Shown: piece by piece, positions 36,072 through 47,622 of the stretch
Layout of the letters: each line of letters opens with the position of its first letter
Numbering within the stretch: the first letter of the stretch is position 1
NCBI GenBank assembly: GCA_015698045.1
Contig: BLAL01000087.1
Span: forward strand, 372,001-436,000
Length of the DNA: 64,000 nucleotides
Direction of reading: 5' to 3'
Origin: Rhizophagus clarus
Lineage: Eukaryota; Glomeromycota; Glomeromycetes; Glomerales; Glomeraceae
Program-made: the position numbers and the translations under genes
Notes under the pieces: generated by a model
The model's input: only the letters and a program-made list of their open reading frames with translations
The model's database searches: none
Told to the model about the DNA's origin: nothing

Positions 36072-36769
36072 TTTGGTAAAACAAGAACATGTGTACGTAC
36101 GTAAATAAGTCATATGGTTGCACCATATCAAAAGTAGAAGAAACTTGTTACCCAACATGTTTGATTAGCATTTTTTACAAGTCACGTGATATCGTGCTCA
36201 GTCAATGATAAATAAAGACACTAGGGTGTTCCAGGATAATGTGGCCACATTTTCCACATCATCTGCAGTGATAATTTGTAGTTTAATTTTAGTCCGAATC
36301 ACAATGTTGTTTTTCAATTTAAGAGTAAAATAATTGTCCAAATCACACCGTATTTTTAGGGTCATCACACAATGAAAATCCTGGAGGAACCAAGAGTTAA
36401 TTAATTAACTTCATTTTTATTTAAGTAAAATAATGTTAACTGTTATATATAGAATTTTTCTTTGGGCGGTTTTGATAATTTTAATGAAAAATAACCTGTA
36501 ATAATGGCTTTTCTTCTTGACCTGATCCAATAATTTTTCTAATAATTCCGAGTGCAATGTACCGTACCAGTCGCAAAAGCTTGACTCTATTTGTGCAAAT
36601 TACGTAATAATTAAGGCAGCCGCAGTTCTGCCCATACTGCGCAGGTTTAAAAAGGATCTCAATAAAGGTATGCGGTGTAACATCATGTACAGTATATCAT
36701 ATTTAAATTTAAAAACTATATTAATCTTAACATTGTTCTTGAGTTCTTGCTTGTAGAGAGAAACACATT
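36072..36769. promoter_or_regulatory. Divergent region between copy F and a pseudogene
   Basis: This interval separates copy F (minus) from the broken copy G (plus). Seen in it are AACCATATGACTTATTT on the minus strand (36102-36120), TCACGTGA (36182-36189), and a possible small inverted pair: GGGTGTTCCAGGAT near 36224 and ATCCTGGAGGAACC near 36378-36391. It probably held the promoters of both copies before G decayed. Confidence 0.4.
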
Positions 36770-38278
36770 ATATCTTTTGGCTATTCTCAAGAAGTTATTT
36801 TTGATTGGGAAGGTTTGTTCAATATTGGAGAAAGATATGATGTTATTATTTACGCTGGAGAAGATGAAAGTATAAAAGAATTCACGCACACTCGCTTGTT
36901 TTACGTACGAGATCTCAATATTTTCGCACTGCATTCTATAACCAATGGGAAATTAAGCAGGATGGAAGCATCATTCTTAAAAAGATTAACATATCCTCAC
37001 AAATATTTAAAATAATTTTTAAAAGTTAATACACAACAAAAAATAAAATAGTAATTTCACGATTAAAATCTAATCACTAATATTTAACCTTTTTTTTTTA
37101 TTATTATTAGATTTATTTATTGTGGAAAAATTGATTTGGAAAAACTACAAGGACCAGAATTGTTGATCTTTTAATTGCAGTTGATGAACTTGGTATTCAA
37201 ACCTTAATTCTTTGCATTAAAGAATATTTGCTTAATCATCAACATGAATATTTGTGAGAGAATCCCGTTGAAATTCTCAAAACTGTTTACCAAGTTCATC
37301 AACATGATACTTTTTCATGTTTATGGGATTCTTTTCTTAAAAAGATTTGTGAAAATCCAAAAATAATATTCAATACTGATAAATTAATTAAATTGAAAGT
37401 ATCATTATTTGGAATTACTTTAAAAACGGGATGATTTATTATTGGATGAAATTGAAGTATGGAACAATTTAATCAAGTGGAATTTGGGTCAACATCCTTC
37501 TATCCTACAAATGGAATAAAGAGGACATCACAATTATGGAAAAAACTTTTCATAGATTTATTCCTCCGTCTAATTAGGTTTTATCATATATCATCAGAAG
37601 ATTTTCATTTAGAAGTATACCCTTTTAAAATAATATTACCCGAAAATTTGATTAATAATGTACTTGCATTTCACAAAGAACCGAATAAGGAAATCAATCA
37701 ATAATGATTCAACCATTCAGAGATCTTAATTCCTAAATATGATACAATTATAATTCAACCTCAACATTTTGTTATTTTTTCTAGTTAGATTTGAAAAGAG
37801 AAATGATTCTTATTATAAAGTGAGAGAAATCCCTTATTATTTTAAGTTAATTTATCGTGCTAGTAGAGATGGTAATACAACACGAGCATCTCATGATAAA
37901 TGTGATAATAAAGATGCTACCATCGTTATAGCAATAGTTATGGATTCAGAACGAATAATAGGAGGTTATAGTTCACGTCAATGGGATTCAAATAGAGAAA
38001 GTTATAAGCAATCATGCAAAAGATAGTTATATATTTTCATTTACGGATCGAAAATTGCGAAAGTAGGCCATAATAACGAAGATTACTCCCGTTATTCTAA
38101 TTATAATGGACCAATTTTTTGATGTGGTCATGATTTATTTCATTATAGAGGTATTATTTAGAAAAGTTATAATATATCAGTTTATCCTAGAATTGATATA
38201 CCAACAGACAATCTTAATGACCCTTATAATGTTATATATATTGAGGATTATGAAGTATTTCAAGTCACCAAAATATAA
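36770..38278 (+). pseudogene. BTB-BACK-TLDc pseudogene (copy G)
   Basis: The full domain layout is recognisable but broken. The initiator position reads ATA (36770) where paralogues have ATG. The BTB part (YDVIIYAGEDESIKEF) shifts frame after about 40 codons. The donor site is degraded near 37025 while the acceptor at 37109-37110 remains. Exon 2 loses frame soon after GPELL, has an in-frame TGA at 37255-37257, and shifts again in BACK and TLDc. The TLDc signature YRASRDGNT and the end YEVFQVTKI are still readable. Decay is substantial but not ancient. Closest relatives look like copies C and F. Confidence 0.88.
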
Positions 38279-39078
38279 ATTATAACTTAGTCTTTGAATA
38301 TAATATAATTTATATATAAATGTATTTAGCTTTAGAGATTGAATGGTCTGATGGAACCAGATTGATCCATAAATCAGCTCAAAACCGGTTCTAAATCAGA
38401 TCACACTATTTAGTTTCATATTCTGGTCACTCTTTAAATAGTATGTTTATTTGATTTTTATATAAATTATGCAAGATTTTCTGTTAATTAATTAATAAAT
38501 ATGTGGATTGGATTGGTAAATATTGATGATTTCAACTATTAGGCAAATAATAATGCGATTCACCTTTAGAGTGTAATTTGTTATGTTTATTTACTATAAC
38601 TAATTTTTATATAGAATTGATGACTTTGAATATAAAATTAAGTATATACTATATGACGCACTTATATTTTTGATCAATACCTGGTGCTAATTCTGGATAA
38701 AATTTGATATTGGCCAAAATTATTCCTAGTATAGTATTTCCCTTCCTCACATAATGCAACGTTATATGTAAATTTTTTAAAAAAAAATACGTTAGATTGT
38801 TTTGCTGTTTATTATTAAATAAATAAGAAAAATATGTGTCGAGCCGTCATAACTTATTTAAATGCGTACGCGGTTTTAACTTGTCTTTATTAAAAAAAAA
38901 TAATAATAAAAGATAATAATGAAAAACAGGAGATTTTACAGAAACAAAATACAATCAGTATAATTCACATGACTTAATGACAAGTTATTACAACAAATGA
39001 ACTAAATAAATTTTAAAATAAATGAAACTATTAAAACTAAATTTTAGGTCTCGATATTATAATGTATATCAAAGAGAT
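38279..39078. other. AT-rich spacer
   Basis: No gene seen. TTTTGCTGTTTATTATT at about 38801 recurs near 43027-43045, suggesting a shared repeat remnant. Confidence 0.4.
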
Positions 39079-39561
39079 CTAATCAAACCATTTTCCTGGA
39101 TTAAGTTTTCCTAAATCAAATGATACTTCTCCAAAAGGCATACTTACACCTATTTCTTTTCCCAACTTAAAACCAATACCTGCAACCTTAGCTTCTACGC
39201 CTTCGGGGCCAATCGATCCACCCGTATCAGCATTGAGTCCGACTCTTGATTTAAAACCTCCATTTTCATAATCTAATAAATCCAAATGCACTTCACACTT
39301 AGCTTTGAGACCGTCAATAACATTTGCCCCGGCTTTTACTCCAAGCTTTGAGTTTAAAAGTTTAAGATCTTCATCTCCATCAGAGTATCTGTATACTGAA
39401 CTAGTAATTTTTGCTTCTGCGCTTGAACCAAGCGAATCATGTTTTATTCCAGCTGAACCTTCGGTACACATTAAATTATTACTACCATCTTGGTCTGATG
39501 ATAAACGAAAAGATGCTTTATGATCTCCATTATTTCCAGAAGTTCCGCATGAAAAGGACAT
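39079..39561 (-). CDS. Glycine-rich conserved-type hypothetical protein (160 residues)
   Basis: A single-exon minus-strand ORF from ATG at 39561 to the stop at 39079. Composition is unlike random AT-rich ORFs and the GC content is higher than its surroundings. The N-terminal part is serine/glycine-rich (MSFSCGTSGNNGDHK). The C-terminal half has alternating glycine/hydrophobic strands: GLNADTGGSIGPEGVEAKVA, then GFKLGKEIGVSMPFGEVSFD. That pattern recalls eukaryotic small beta-rich proteins of unknown function with an NxDTG...PFG signature; I cannot name the family. No signal peptide or membrane segment is seen. A TATA-like box (minus strand, near 39667-39672) lies about 105 bases upstream. Confidence 0.82.
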   Translation of the reverse strand: MSFSCGTSGNNGDHKASFRLSSDQDGSNNLMCTEGSAGIKHDSLGSSAEAKITSSVYRYSDGDEDLKLLNSKLGVKAGANVIDGLKAKCEVHLDLLDYENGGFKSRVGLNADTGGSIGPEGVEAKVAGIGFKLGKEIGVSMPFGEVSFDLGKLNPGKWFD

Positions 39562-41231
39562 TTCGATATAGTTTGTTTCGAGACTTGGATTGTTTTAGTT
39601 TTTTTTCTTTATGAGTAATAAATTTTTTGAAGCTTTTATCTGAAAGGGATTCGGATTTAATATGCCTTTATATTAAAAAAAAATCTCCCATCGATTATCA
39701 TTTACAACCGAATTTAGCATATTAGAACATGTATTAAATTTTTAAAATCATTTATGACCCGATTCGGAATAACAAAAAAAAAAATAAATAAATAAATAAA
39801 ATAAAAACAAAATAAAAAAAAAAAATTAGTTATATCAGCGGGATAAACCCGTTTAATGATATATTTTGTCTCCGTATCCAAATTTTTTGATTACTCTGAC
39901 TAATGTAAAAAGAAAAAAAAATAAATAAATGGCTTAAGTAAAATGGGTTGCATCCATTTTTTCTTAAAAAAATTTACAAGTTAAATCTTCTGTAAAAAAA
40001 ATACAAACCCTTTCTTATATACAATCAAAGTTCGTTATATAGTGAACAATCGATTCTAGCCTATTATTATTTTACAACAACGAGATTTAATTATATCAAA
40101 TTGGGGAAATAATAAGTTTACTATAATGAAAGTTACTTAGCGCTTATTATAACGAACTTCGCTACAAAGATCTTTGACTGTATCAGTAGATCGACGTTAA
40201 TTATTGGACCGATTTTTCATTTATGAAATTCTACCATACACGGCTTGTATTAGAAAGATTTACATGTGTGAATTTCTTAACCATTTATGGCTTATCGATT
40301 GTACAAAATCTTTGGAAAATATATATATATATATCAAAATAAGTGTTTATTTGCTAAATAAAGGAAAAAAAATAATGTTCAATTATAAATTTTATCTTTT
40401 TGATAAAAAAAAAAAAAGGTTTATCAATCTAATCATTCGCATACATAAAAAGAAAATAAAAGAAGTAAATGTATATCAGTAAATCTCTAATCCATCAAAT
40501 CGGTTCATTATTACTATAATGATCTATAAGTTTTGTTCGTGAATAACTCCTGTATGATTCATCAAATGAGTTCATTATTACTATAAACGCTATAAAGTTT
40601 AAATTTGGTTGTGAATGAATTCTGTCAAATTGATTCTCTCGGACTCCAAATAAATTATGTTTTAAGCAATAAACTATAAATTATATTGCTCACTATTATT
40701 GCCCGTAAATTTGCAATCACAAAATTTACCCATTTTATTTTTTTCACACTTTTAGAAAAATCAAAGAACCACAATATGATTATTATCTACTTTTTTGTGT
40801 ATGTTACCAAATAAAATTATTTTTCATCCACATTTAATTTATACTATTACGGCATAATACTATCACAATTTTATCTAATTTATTGCTATATATACACTAA
40901 GATAACACACAATATGATGATGCACTAATTGTTGTTAAGGGATTTAAAACATATTTTTTTAAAGATTTTGATATATAGTATATACTTGTTTAGTTTGAGA
41001 ATGAGAAAGGTGAGAATCAAAAATTTAAATAATAAAGACCGATATTACATTGATTTAGTAATTTACGTAATAACACATATGCAGATGACTACATTTAACA
41101 AATTTTACATCAATTGCTGATAATAAATAAAATTTAATTCTTTGAGTAAAGTAAAAAGTTGAATATGAAATTAAATAAGCATTTTATTGTTGTGTAACAA
41201 ATTGAACGATTTAAACCATGCTGTTCAAGAT
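39562..41231. other. Spacer with a miniature element
   Basis: Apart from the 40022-40180 element there is no gene. A-rich simple sequence lies at 39770-39830. ORFs at 40204-40482 and 40929-41120 are AT-driven and unsupported. Confidence 0.45.
40022..40180. mobile_element. pogo/Tigger-like miniature element
   Basis: The ends are inverted: CAATCAAAG at 40022 and CTTTGACTG at 40172-40180. A TA dinucleotide lies immediately outside each end, the target-site duplication expected for Tc1/mariner/pogo elements. TTCGTTATA at the left and TATAACGAA at the right extend the inverted repeat. At 159 bases it has no coding capacity. Confidence 0.6.
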
Positions 41232-41975
41232 TTAATTGTTATTTTTTACTATAACCTGAAAAACTTCATAATCATTCACATATATACTTGAAATACTAAT
41301 TTTAGGATAAGAATGAAAAGTATAGCAAAATTCCCAAAATAGTACCATCATTTTTACAAGAAAAACCACCATCAAATATTGGACCATATCCAGGATAACA
41401 TCCTATAGAATATGTACCAGCACTATAACTTACCTTTGCAGTATTAGTATTTCTCCTATCTGTAAACGAGAACATAAAACGTTTTGTTGTGTTCTCATAA
41501 GATCCACTTGAATCCCAACTAAATGGATTGTAACCACCAATAATTCGTTTCGATCCCTTAATTTTTATTATAACTATAGTAGCTCCTCTATTATCACACT
41601 TTTTATGAATGCCTCTGGAGTTTTACCATCTTTATTAGCACGATAAATCAAACTAAAATGATAAGGAATATATTTTAAAGTATGATATTTGTAATAAGAA
41701 TAATCTCTACCTTCAATCCAACTAGAAAATATAGCCAAATATTGTAATTTAATTTTAGGAAATTATACAACATTGTTGAGTTCTTCCGCCGTATGAAATG
41801 TAAGCATGTTATTAATTAAATCCTTGGGTAGTAACGCTTTAAAAGGAAATTCTTTAAATTGAAAATCTTCTGAAGATATGTGATAAAACCTAATTAAAGG
41901 AATAAACATATGAAAGTATTTTCATAACTTCAATTTCTTTATTATTCCATTTCATAACATCTTGTTGAATATGTT
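41232..41975 (-). pseudogene. Truncated BTB-BACK-TLDc pseudogene (copy H)
   Basis: The minus strand retains the end of the BACK region (QQDVMKWNNKEIEVMK, near 41950) and most of the TLDc domain through a terminal YEVFQVIVK-like end. The BTB exon, intron and first half of BACK are absent. The interior has several frame interruptions and the linker to TLDc is shortened. Homology stops abruptly at about 41975, beyond which unrelated sequence begins, suggesting a breakpoint. Confidence 0.82.
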
Positions 41976-43613
41976 GAAATTTCTTTTTTGATTATGGGCG
42001 ATAAGTTAATTCATTCTATAAACAGAAATTTGAATCAATAAATCAACTTCGGTCGAATATTTAATTTGAACAAAATTTTCGATCAACGTAATATATTTGT
42101 TGCCTCAATATGGAGATGAACGTATCAAGTCGAAAGTTAGCTCGAACTCTTATTTATGAACAATTAGAACTATTTAACGGTGGATCAGTTGGTACTAAAG
42201 ATATAGATGCCAGGTTACAGGTTTTGGTTTAAACTTGGAAAAGTGATAAGTGCAATTATACCTATTGCCTATATCATTTGATCTGTTTGATTAATTAGAA
42301 CTTGTCGTATAAATAAATATCTTTGACTTAAATTTTAATTTACTTATTGTTTCTGTATAATTTCTTTATTCATTATCATATAATTTTTTTATTCTAATAT
42401 TAATAAAGTTAAGTTTGCGATTATCCAATATAAAATTCATTAACAAGAAAATTTCCTTTATGAATAACGTATATAGTACAGCGAATTAATAAATTTTTTT
42501 GTTGTGGAATTTTTAATAACCATGTATTATTGATTGAATAATCTTATTTATCTTGAACTCAATTGAGTTCAGGATAAATATGTTAAATTGCTTATGATTT
42601 TGTTCAAAATTTTACATCGAGCCATCGTATTTAAATTCACTACTTTAGCCTATAATTATCATCCGAATGAAACTACGTTATTCCCCGGAAATTTTCTTAG
42701 TAATACTTTTTTATCTGTATCAATTTTAACTTCTCGATGTTAATATTATAAACGTTCTGATTTTTTTTTCCTTTATTATTTTTTGCAGTGTGATGAATTT
42801 TTATGGATAGTAGCAAAAATGGTCACAAATAGTGGAAAATATGATTCTTTTCTGAGAAATTTCTTCTCATTTAGTTCAAATAAATAATAAAATTTTTGGC
42901 TCATATTGCATTTCTAATTTTATAACCCATTATTTATTTCAATCACAAAGCATCATTTTTTTGTTTTATCATCACTTAAATATTTTAACTATAATGTTAT
43001 AAAATTAGAATATTCGACAGGCAGGGTTTTGCTGTTTATTATTTATATTTAAAAAAAAAAAAATTTACAACCTCAATAATAGTCAGCTTTATATAGGAGA
43101 GTACTATTAATAATTAGGAATTCACGTGCTAAATGTTAAATATCAACGGTAATTCGACAAAAAATATGTACAGTACATGAAAATTTAAGATAGTTTAAAC
43201 TATTCCGTTCCCTCACATCGTTAATTCATAATTAGATCTTGAGAAAAAATTATTTGCGACGCACGTAAGGTCGATAAGGCCAGGGCAAGAATTTTATAAT
43301 TTTTGCAATTACGTGCAATAACGTCATTATCAATATAGCGAAAATATATTTATTGTACCGAAAATTTCATCATACATATAAAATTTTCACACAAACTTTC
43401 CTTTATAAAGCATTTATCCTCATTAGAATATTCTAATGATGTTTTTTATTCTATCTATTATTACATGTGACATTTGAGAATCTAGGATACAGATTATTTT
43501 ATCACAAACACACTCACACGTAAACATCACCTCACTAAAAGATCGCTAACGCCAAACCATTTGAACAACGTAACACCTGTGGTACAACACAAATTTGATA
43601 TTCAATGAATACG
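41976..43613. other. Spacer with possible small relic
   Basis: A plus-strand open stretch at 42118-42234 (MNVSSRKLARTLIYEQLELF) looks protein-like but is only 38 codons and is not assignable. The rest is AT-rich with a GAACTCAATTGAGTTC palindrome near 42555. No gene. Confidence 0.4.
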
Positions 43614-43620
43614 TATAAAT
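43614..43620 (+). promoter_or_regulatory. TATA-like box of copy I
   Basis: TATAAAT lies about 65 bases upstream of the ATG at 43682. Confidence 0.45.
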
Positions 43621-43681
43621 ATGAAAATTCTTAGAATTCATTTTAGAATTTAGAATTTTTTTTTTTTCTTTCTCAAGAAAA

Positions 43682-45353
43682 ATGTCTCTCGAATGTTTGC
43701 AGGAAGTCGCTAATGACTATGAAAAATTGCTTCAAGATGGAAAAGGTTACGATGTTATTATTTACGCAAATGAAAATGAGGAAATTCATGCACATTCACT
43801 CGTTTTAAGTACTAGGTCTCAATATTTTTGTACAGAATTATCTAAAGAAAATGTTGAAAAAAAGGATGGAAAAATCATTTATAAAAAATCTGACATTTCT
43901 TCTAAATTATTTAAGATGATATTAAGGCAAGTTTAAAATTAAATCGTTACTTCCTTATTTTTTTTTTTAAAAAAAAAAAAAAAATTTCATAATTTTCCTT
44001 CGTTCATTTCGATAAATTTTATCTAATTGTGTGACTAACTCTTCATATAATTCTCATATATTTAGTTTTATTTATTGTGGAAGAATTAATTTAACCGTAC
44101 TAGAAGGACCAGAATTACTAAAACTCTTGTTGGCTGTAGATGATCTTAATATTCGTACTTTATTTCCTAAAATTGAAGATTATTTAATTCAAAATAAGTC
44201 AACTTTCTTACATCAAAATGCTGTAGAAACTCTTGAAACAATTTATCAACGTGAATCATTCACAAATTTATGGAATTTTTGTCTCGAAAAAGTTTATAAA
44301 GAACCTAAAATTTTATTTGAAACTGATAAATTTGTCAACTTAAAAGCACCATTAGTAGAATTAGTATTTAAACGAAATGATTTAAATTTAGATGATATTG
44401 TTATAATGTTATTTAATTCTGATAAATTTATCAAATTAAAAGCACCATTACTAGAATTGCTTATAAAACGAGATGATTTAATTTTGGAAGAAATTGTTAT
44501 TTGGAATAGTTTATTAAAATGGGGTCTTGCACAAAATTCTTCTATCTCACAAGATAGTACCAAATGGAATGAAGAAGAAATTAAAATCATGGAAAGAACT
44601 CTTAATAGATTCATTCCTTCAGTAAGATTTTATGATATGCCTCCAGGAGATTTTCTTGATAAGATATTTCCTTTAAAAGACTTACTGCCAAAAGATTTAG
44701 TTAATAACCTTTTAACCTTTCATATTATGCCAGATAGAAGAACAAATATTAATATACAATCTCCCAGGAAACCAAAATTTGATACTTCTGTTATTATAAA
44801 ACTTAAACATCTTTCTATATTTGCAAGCTGGATTGATAAAAAAGAAAGTTTTCACTATAATATATTGAATTCTCCATACAAGTTTAATTTACTTTACCGT
44901 GCTAATAGGGATGGTAATACAGCAGAAACTTTTCATTCTAAATGTGACAACAAAGGAGCTACTATAGTTATAATAAAAATTAAAAATTCGGATCATATAG
45001 TTGGAGGATATAATCCACTCATTTGGGATTCAAGTAATAAATATAAGTCTACAAATGATAGCTTCATATTTTCATTTACAAATAGAAATGATCTTCAAAC
45101 TGCAAAAGTAGGTCATATTAAAAATGATCAAACTGGTAATGCTATATATAGCCAACAGGGTTATGGACCAAAATTTGGTGGTGGGCATGATTTGCTTCAT
45201 TATAATAATTTAAACAATAGCAATGAAATTTGGGCAATCAACAATCCGTATTCTTATTCTAAAATTGATGCGCCAGAAAATTATGATAAATCTAGTGGTT
45301 ATAAAACTTTCTACATGGAGAATTATGAAGTATTTCAAGTTGTTAGAAAATGA
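43682..45353 (+). CDS. BTB-BACK-TLDc protein with internal BACK duplication (copy I)
   Basis: Exons 43682-43926 and 44066-45353 encode 510 residues. The 139-base intron appears to use a GC donor: AG|GCAAGT at 43927 and a TTTAG acceptor ending at 44065. This keeps the phase-2 position and yields SFIYCG. The nearby GT (43931) would give the wrong phase. BTB starts MSLECLQEVANDYEKLL. In BACK a 96-base segment is tandemly doubled (44313-44408 and 44409-44504), giving LFETDKFVNLKAPLVELV followed by LFNSDKFIKLKAPLLELL. TLDc: YRANRDGNTAETFHSKCDNK, IVGGYNPLIWDSS, terminal YEVFQVVRK. It otherwise looks intact. Confidence 0.9.
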
Positions 45354-47517
45354 TTTATTTATACTTTATTAAAATATCAACATTTTATTATGCACATATT
45401 TCGAACTTTAAATATATACTACCGGCCTTTTTACCATTGTTATGCTATAGCAAATGTCGATATTTATGTAGTTAATTTATTACAGAATAATGTAAATAAT
45501 TTTGATGATGTTAATGTAATGAAACATTATGTCAATCAGTTAGAATTACCATGTTTAAGCATTCTTTATATCACTTTATAGTATTTTTTTTAACAATAAT
45601 AGAGTTATTACTTATTAGTAATTAAACAACTGAGTCATTATTTTATTTTTCTTTAAATAATCTTTACTCATATCTTCAAAAATAGCGGATAATCTGGCTA
45701 ATTTCTTTCTTACAGTATTTCTTTTCTGATTAATGAATTTTTAATAATAGGGCTACTGTGCAATGTGGATTGCAAATTTTATAATTAGTTCATTATAAAC
45801 AAATATTTGATATAGTAACCTCTCACTTTTTTTTGATTTTATTGTTTATCAGAATGTTTTTAAAAATTATATAATTTTTTTTTTATTATTCATTAAAAAA
45901 TTATATAATTCAATAATACCAGTTATTTATTTCTGAAACCGCAGATACTTCACGTGAGACGAACTTTTTAATTTCAACCGGCATTTCGATTCAATTTTAG
46001 CCAGTATTATTGCTGCGATTCACTGAAACACGTAGTTAGTTTGATTCTTAGTAATTTCATATTTCATCGACAAAAAAAATTTGTTCATATTTTGTGAATG
46101 GTGTCAAAATCAGTTTCAAAAATAAAAAATTCTAAGGGATTCAGTCTTTAATTTTAGATCTAAGAAAACATTTTGTATTTTGTCTACTTTTCTATGTTAT
46201 GTATTATTCGAAAAGTATTTACGAACTTTTAGTCTTGCTTCATATTGAGATACAATACAAATACTTTTTTTTTGTTCTCAAAAGTGCTACTTCTTTATTG
46301 ATGTTCACGAGAGTATTCATTACATCTTTTTAAAATAACAAGAACATAGGTTTAATACAACCTCCTCACTTATTCCCTCTTATGCAAGGCAGGTATGTTT
46401 CTTCTTTGCGAGGTTAAGAACAAATGTTGTGACCCTAACTATTCTGAAAAGTATCCGATCGTCCTACAAAAATAAGGCTAGGAAAAAAACGTAACCTATC
46501 TAATAAAAAAAAAAACTATTCTATAAATCAAATTTTGCCCCTCCCAATGAAATATATTAAAAACTCTTTATGATTTTAACGCCTTTCTGGTGTAAATAAC
46601 GTCAAATCCACTGAAAGAACTCGATCTGCTTTACAAAATAATTTTAGAAGTATTAAACTAAAGTCTTAAACAATTCTGCGATTTTACATAAGACTTCATC
46701 CGACGATGATCCATGTTTTGAACGTGAATTCTTATTCGAATTCTTCTTCTTTTTGTTATTATTATTCAATTCGAAGCAGTATTTCCCTTTTTTCTGATGA
46801 AATATAACACACGAGACATCTTTTCTGAAGGGTTCTATTCGTGACCAAACGTTGAGGTTGCCCATCAATATCAAATACTTATTTCATTACAAAGTGTATA
46901 TCAGTGTGTCTTTCAAAAACCTAGGATAAGTCGTTCGCCTTTGGATGATTTAATTGATTTGTATACTCTCACGTTATAAAGCATTTAGTAAGTCCGCTAT
47001 CTTCTCACTAACCAGTTACTTGATGAATATCGCCTTGGGACGTTTTTCCATACAAGCTGAAATTTTTTCATGATTTTTCCTTTTTTTGAATTCCAGTGTC
47101 CTAAAAACCAAAGGATTAGAGTATTGTCAAGTGTGTACATCCATATCCCAGCATCAAAATGAGATTTAACAATGATGATAAAATTATATTGACCCAGGTA
47201 GTTTGGAATTTCTTTGTTTTTTCGTCAAAGACTTTATCATTTTTCTCTATGCGCCTAAATAATTTAATATATCGTAAAATTTTTTCCGATTGACTGCGGG
47301 AACTATTTATTGGTGCTTATGACCTTAGTTTTCCCGAATGATTGACAAATTAGCGTAAAGAAGATTTTGAAGTGATTAGATCATTTCTAAATTAATCGAC
47401 TTTTTCACTCAATTTGGATTTTCAGTTGTACTGATCTTCAAGACTCAATATAAAATCGTCCGAATTAGGAAATATGCAATGTGAACTCGAGAAATGCGTT
47501 TTATAATAATGCTTAAA
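45354..47517. other. Spacer with minus-strand coding debris
   Basis: No intact gene. On the minus strand a stretch at 46653-46874 (MGNLNVWSRIEPFRKDVSCV) and another at about 46980-47280 (AGIWMYTLDNTLILWFLGHW) read like protein in shifting frames. They may be a decayed gene or an old LINE endonuclease, but the evidence is thin. Confidence 0.35.
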
Positions 47518-47535
47518 GCTTAAAGCATTTATGCA
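47518..47535 (+). repeat. LINE target-site duplication, left copy
   Basis: GCTTAAAGCATTTATGCA, 18 bases, is identical to 55621-55638 after the LINE poly-A tail. Confidence 0.93.
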
Positions 47536-47622
47536 ACTCTTTCTCCTAACTGTTAAAAAAATACAAAAAATCCGCAGCAAATAAAAGTGGAATCTCAATT
47601 TCAAACATATAAATTTGTGAAT

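Noticed and set aside
36072-36158. Upstream ATG for copy F adding 29 residues
   Set aside because: The MSFEYF start aligns with all paralogues; the extra residues have no counterpart.
36221-36397. Possible mariner-like MITE (GGGTGTTCCAGGAT and ATCCTGGAGGAACC)
   Set aside because: The inverted ends are short and misaligned and the flanks do not give a consistent TA duplication.
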